From Microseira wollei NIES-4236 (GTDB lineage: Bacteria > Cyanobacteriota > Cyanobacteriia > Cyanobacteriales > Aerosakkonemataceae), in NCBI RefSeq assembly GCF_020521235.1, contig NZ_BLAY01000091.1:1-41395 (forward strand): a stretch of DNA of 41,395 nt, given 5' to 3'. Numbering within the stretch: position 1 is the first letter of the stretch; every line of letters starts with the position of its first letter. A program made the translations under genes and the position numbers. The notes beneath the pieces were generated by a model, which saw nothing but the letters and a program-made list of their open reading frames with translations, did not search any database and was not told the origin of the DNA. Below are positions 39,927-41,395 of this stretch, piece by piece.

Positions 39927-40313
39927 TTAAAATTGAATGTCGTCTGTATCAATCTCAATAAGGCTAGTATTTTCCTCCTCAATTACTGGAGATAGTAACT
40001 TGGAGAATTGAGGCATGTTAGTAGCGTCTGGTTTAATTCCTTGAGTTCTCAGGAATTCTGCCATCGCGTTCCAATCGGCAGTTTTAGCTTCTAGTTTGCG
40101 TTCCAATGTTTCTATTTCACTTTTCAAGTTGGAATACTTCTCGAGCAGCTCGTCAAATTTGGGCAAGCCGCAAGATTTAACTAAAGCCCTCAATTCTTCA
40201 ATGACGAGTTTTATGTCGTCGTCAGGGTTAATGTCCTTAGCGAACCCAAGGCATTCGCTGCTAGAATTTCCCAGGAAAATTCGTGCGCTGTAATGAACTT
40301 TGGGGATGGTCAT
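39927..40313 (-). CDS. Unrecognised 128-residue protein, first gene of the minus operon
   Basis: From ATG at 40313: MTIPKVHYSARIFLGNSSSE, then DDDIKLVIEELRALVKSCGL and a coiled coil (LLEKYSNLKSEIETLERKLE). The end is acidic (IEEENTSLIEIDTDDIQF). The frame extends upstream to 40355, but residues before the chosen ATG are not protein-like. 39805-39926 holds no gene. The function is unknown; by position it is divergent from the ribbon-helix-helix gene. Confidence 0.5.
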   Translation of the reverse strand: MTIPKVHYSARIFLGNSSSECLGFAKDINPDDDIKLVIEELRALVKSCGLPKFDELLEKYSNLKSEIETLERKLEAKTADWNAMAEFLRTQGIKPDATNMPQFSKLLSPVIEEENTSLIEIDTDDIQF

Positions 40314-40773
40314 AATTTTGGTTAGGTAAGGGGCATCAATGCGGCGATGCCCCAAAAGAAAGGAGTGTTACCAAGACATTGTGATAGAGAATAACGTATC
40401 AGATTAACATCCTTAATCTCAATTCATAGGCAGTTCCTCAACTCAATTTAATTGGGATTTACCCTCATTCCCTGCGCTTACCAGGAGGTGTAGGTATGGA
40501 TAACCAACGACGAACAAGCGCATCTTTAACTGAACTAAACGTCGCCACTCGCTCCAACGGTTACCCGTAAGGGTGGCGAATGACACACCACACGAGCTAC
40601 CTCCATTGGCTATCAAAGCATTCCAAATTAGTGATTCAGTTGTGGAAGTGTCCTCTTCCAAATAGAGGACGCGGCGCGTGCTGCCTTGGAGTTGCTCCTC
40701 ATTTACCGCCGATGCTGGTTTCTGGGCGTCCCACCGGGTTGGGTGGGGGGAGGCTGCTTTTGTTCATCTAATG
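40314..40773. other. Non-coding divergent region with one possible 24-residue ORF
   Basis: No clear gene. AGGAGGTG at 40483-40490 precedes ATG at 40496, opening MDNQRRTSASLTELNVATRS NGYP and a stop at 40570; a leader peptide is possible but unproven. GGTTACCCGTAAGGGTGGC is a short inverted repeat at 40559. The remaining sequence to 40773 is GC-richer and unassigned. Confidence 0.3.
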
Positions 40774-40842
40774 ATTGTACGGAATAAGCAAAATATTGTT
40801 GACTTATTACGTACAATGTCCGGAAAATATTTTCCGTACAAT
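40774..40842. promoter_or_regulatory. Palindromic operator before the ribbon-helix-helix gene
   Basis: ATTGTACGGAA (40774-40784) and TTCCGTACAAT (40832-40842) are perfect 11-base inverted repeats centred at 40808. Between them lies a third half site ACGTACAATGTCCGG (from 40810). The gene that follows encodes a ribbon-helix-helix domain, a class that binds such paired short sites, so autoregulation is likely. A -35-like TTGACT is at 40799. Confidence 0.55.
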
Positions 40843-40854
40843 AGGGGAATCTTT

Positions 40855-41253
40855 ATGATCAGCATGAATGAAGCCTATGGGCAGCAGATTGAAAACGAGC
40901 CACGGCAAGTATGGGGAGAGGACAGCCAGAGCGGATGTTCGGATCTCTCCACAGGCGAAACAGGGACTACTCCAGATAGCAGCAAGGTTTCAGGTGAGCC
41001 TGAACGAATTTATAGAAAAGTTGGGACGAGGGGAATACTTGATCCAGCCGTTCTCGGGGGAATACTAAGCCTGGAGAGAAAGAAAGCAGAGGAAGCGCTC
41101 AGAAATGCAGAAGAATGCATTCAGTGGTACACCAGAGAGAAGGACCGCGCTTTGGAATGGATTTCAGAAATTGATGCCCTCCAGGCTCAATTAAACATCA
41201 ATGATGAAACTAAGGCAGAAGCCGACGCTGAGGTGCAAGCGGAAGTCGAGTAA
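40855..41253 (+). pseudogene. Ribbon-helix-helix plus coiled-coil protein, frame changed twice
   Basis: AGGGGA precedes ATG at 40855, opening frame 1 (MISMNEAYGQQIEN). Protein-like sequence then lies in frame 2 (40880-41060): KYGERTARADVRISPQAKQG, LLQIAARFQVSLNEFIEKLG, RGEYLIQPFSGEY, a ribbon-helix-helix domain. The final coiled coil is again in frame 1 (LERKKAEEALRNAEECIQWY, TREKDRALEWISEIDALQAQ). Frame 1 is open throughout, but its middle part is low in protein-like character. Two compensating indels near 40890 and 41060 would join all three. If the sequence is correct, frame 2 can be read alone from ATG 40868 as a 66-residue protein. Confidence 0.5.
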
Positions 41254-41259
41254 TTTAGA

Positions 41260-41297
41260 AACCAGCGATCGCCCAACCCGATCGCTGGTTTTATTTT
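41260..41297 (+). terminator. Strong hairpin terminator
   Basis: AACCAGCGATCG (41260-41271) pairs perfectly with CGATCGCTGGTT (41279-41290) around a 7-base loop, followed by TTATTTT. It lies six bases after the stop of the ribbon-helix-helix gene and serves the convergent partial gene less well. A HIP1 site forms part of the stem. Confidence 0.85.
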
Positions 41298-41321
41298 GGC
41301 GGCTGTTGGGTGCGATCGCCT

Positions 41322-41395
41322 TTAACCCCCAGTGCCAGCGACCCTAGCTCGAAGCCGTTCCAGCAGCTCCTGGCTCTCCTTGATGTCTTGGCTGG
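41322..41395 (-). CDS. C-terminal end of a gene running off the window
   Basis: The minus frame is open from the window edge and reads SQDIKESQELLERLRARVAG, TGG, stop at 41322-41324. It is a helical charged end, perhaps a coiled coil. It converges on the terminator at 41260-41297. Too short to name. Confidence 0.4.
   Translation of the reverse strand, partial: SQDIKESQELLERLRARVAGTGG

Noticed and set aside
40443-40661. Minus-strand 72-codon frame before the ribbon-helix-helix gene
   Set aside because: No ribosome binding site, no protein-like pattern, and it runs through the inverted repeat at 40559.

Overview
The window is chromosomal DNA of a filamentous, repeat-rich cyanobacterium, probably of the Oscillatoria/Microcoleus/Kamptonema kind. 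The evidence is the very frequent HIP1 octamer GCGATCGC, long arrays of heptanucleotide repeats (TTAGCCA, TTGCTAA, AATTGGT types), a PEP-CTERM protein, a CHAT-domain protein, HEAT-repeat proteins and many plant-like/cyanobacterial signalling fusions. Housekeeping genes (trpS, metF, rsgA, mutS2) are scattered among accessory islands. Genus is an inference; no rRNA gene is present.

Layout. 1-4.3 kb: 3' end of a HEAT-repeat NACHT-type gene, a duplicate of its C-terminal end, and a run of toxin-antitoxin genes (RelB/RelE type, DUF4258/MqsA, a broken BrnT/antitoxin pair, and a tandem pair of DUF433/DUF5615 modules). 4.3-10.3 kb: SH3 protein, TPR protein, B12-binding radical SAM enzyme, trpS, metF, and an SH3 pseudogene. 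10.4-22.7 kb: a complete chemotaxis-type signalling cluster (cheR, cheA, PAS-histidine kinase with two receivers, HAMP-rich methyl-accepting protein, receiver-CheC protein, cheB) in which every gene except cheB is broken by stop codons, frameshifts, an internally deleted IS607 element or small inverted-repeat elements. 22.7-27.3 kb: a 97-bp hairpin tandem array, a NafY/NifX-like gene, and a two-gene unit of an exported beta-rich protein and a CHAT-domain protein. 27.5-33.2 kb: rsgA, an AbrB-type antitoxin gene split by a small element, a stand-alone cyanobacterial HTH adaptor, a PEP-CTERM protein and several orphan or paired antitoxin/toxin genes. 33.4-37.9 kb: mutS2, a glyoxalase-fold gene and an IS110-like transposase with a long 5' non-coding end. 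37.9-41.3 kb: a plasmid-like minus-strand operon of unrecognised small genes, divergent from a small ribbon-helix-helix gene that sits behind a palindromic operator.

The most striking result is the set of non-autonomous elements. At least three families (five- or six-base TAnTA-type target duplications with heptamer interiors; TA target duplications; and a 140-bp type with an ACT repeat) sit inside genes, and removing the element together with one target copy restores an uninterrupted, sensible reading frame in five separate cases (kinase, methyl-accepting protein, receiver-CheC gene twice, AbrB antitoxin). This gives base-level insertion sites without any database search. The same heptamer repeats are also found translated inside intact genes, where three heptamers (21 bp) give a seven-residue peptide period.

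Most protein names rest on recognition of motifs by eye; small hypothetical genes of the last 4 kb could not be assigned.
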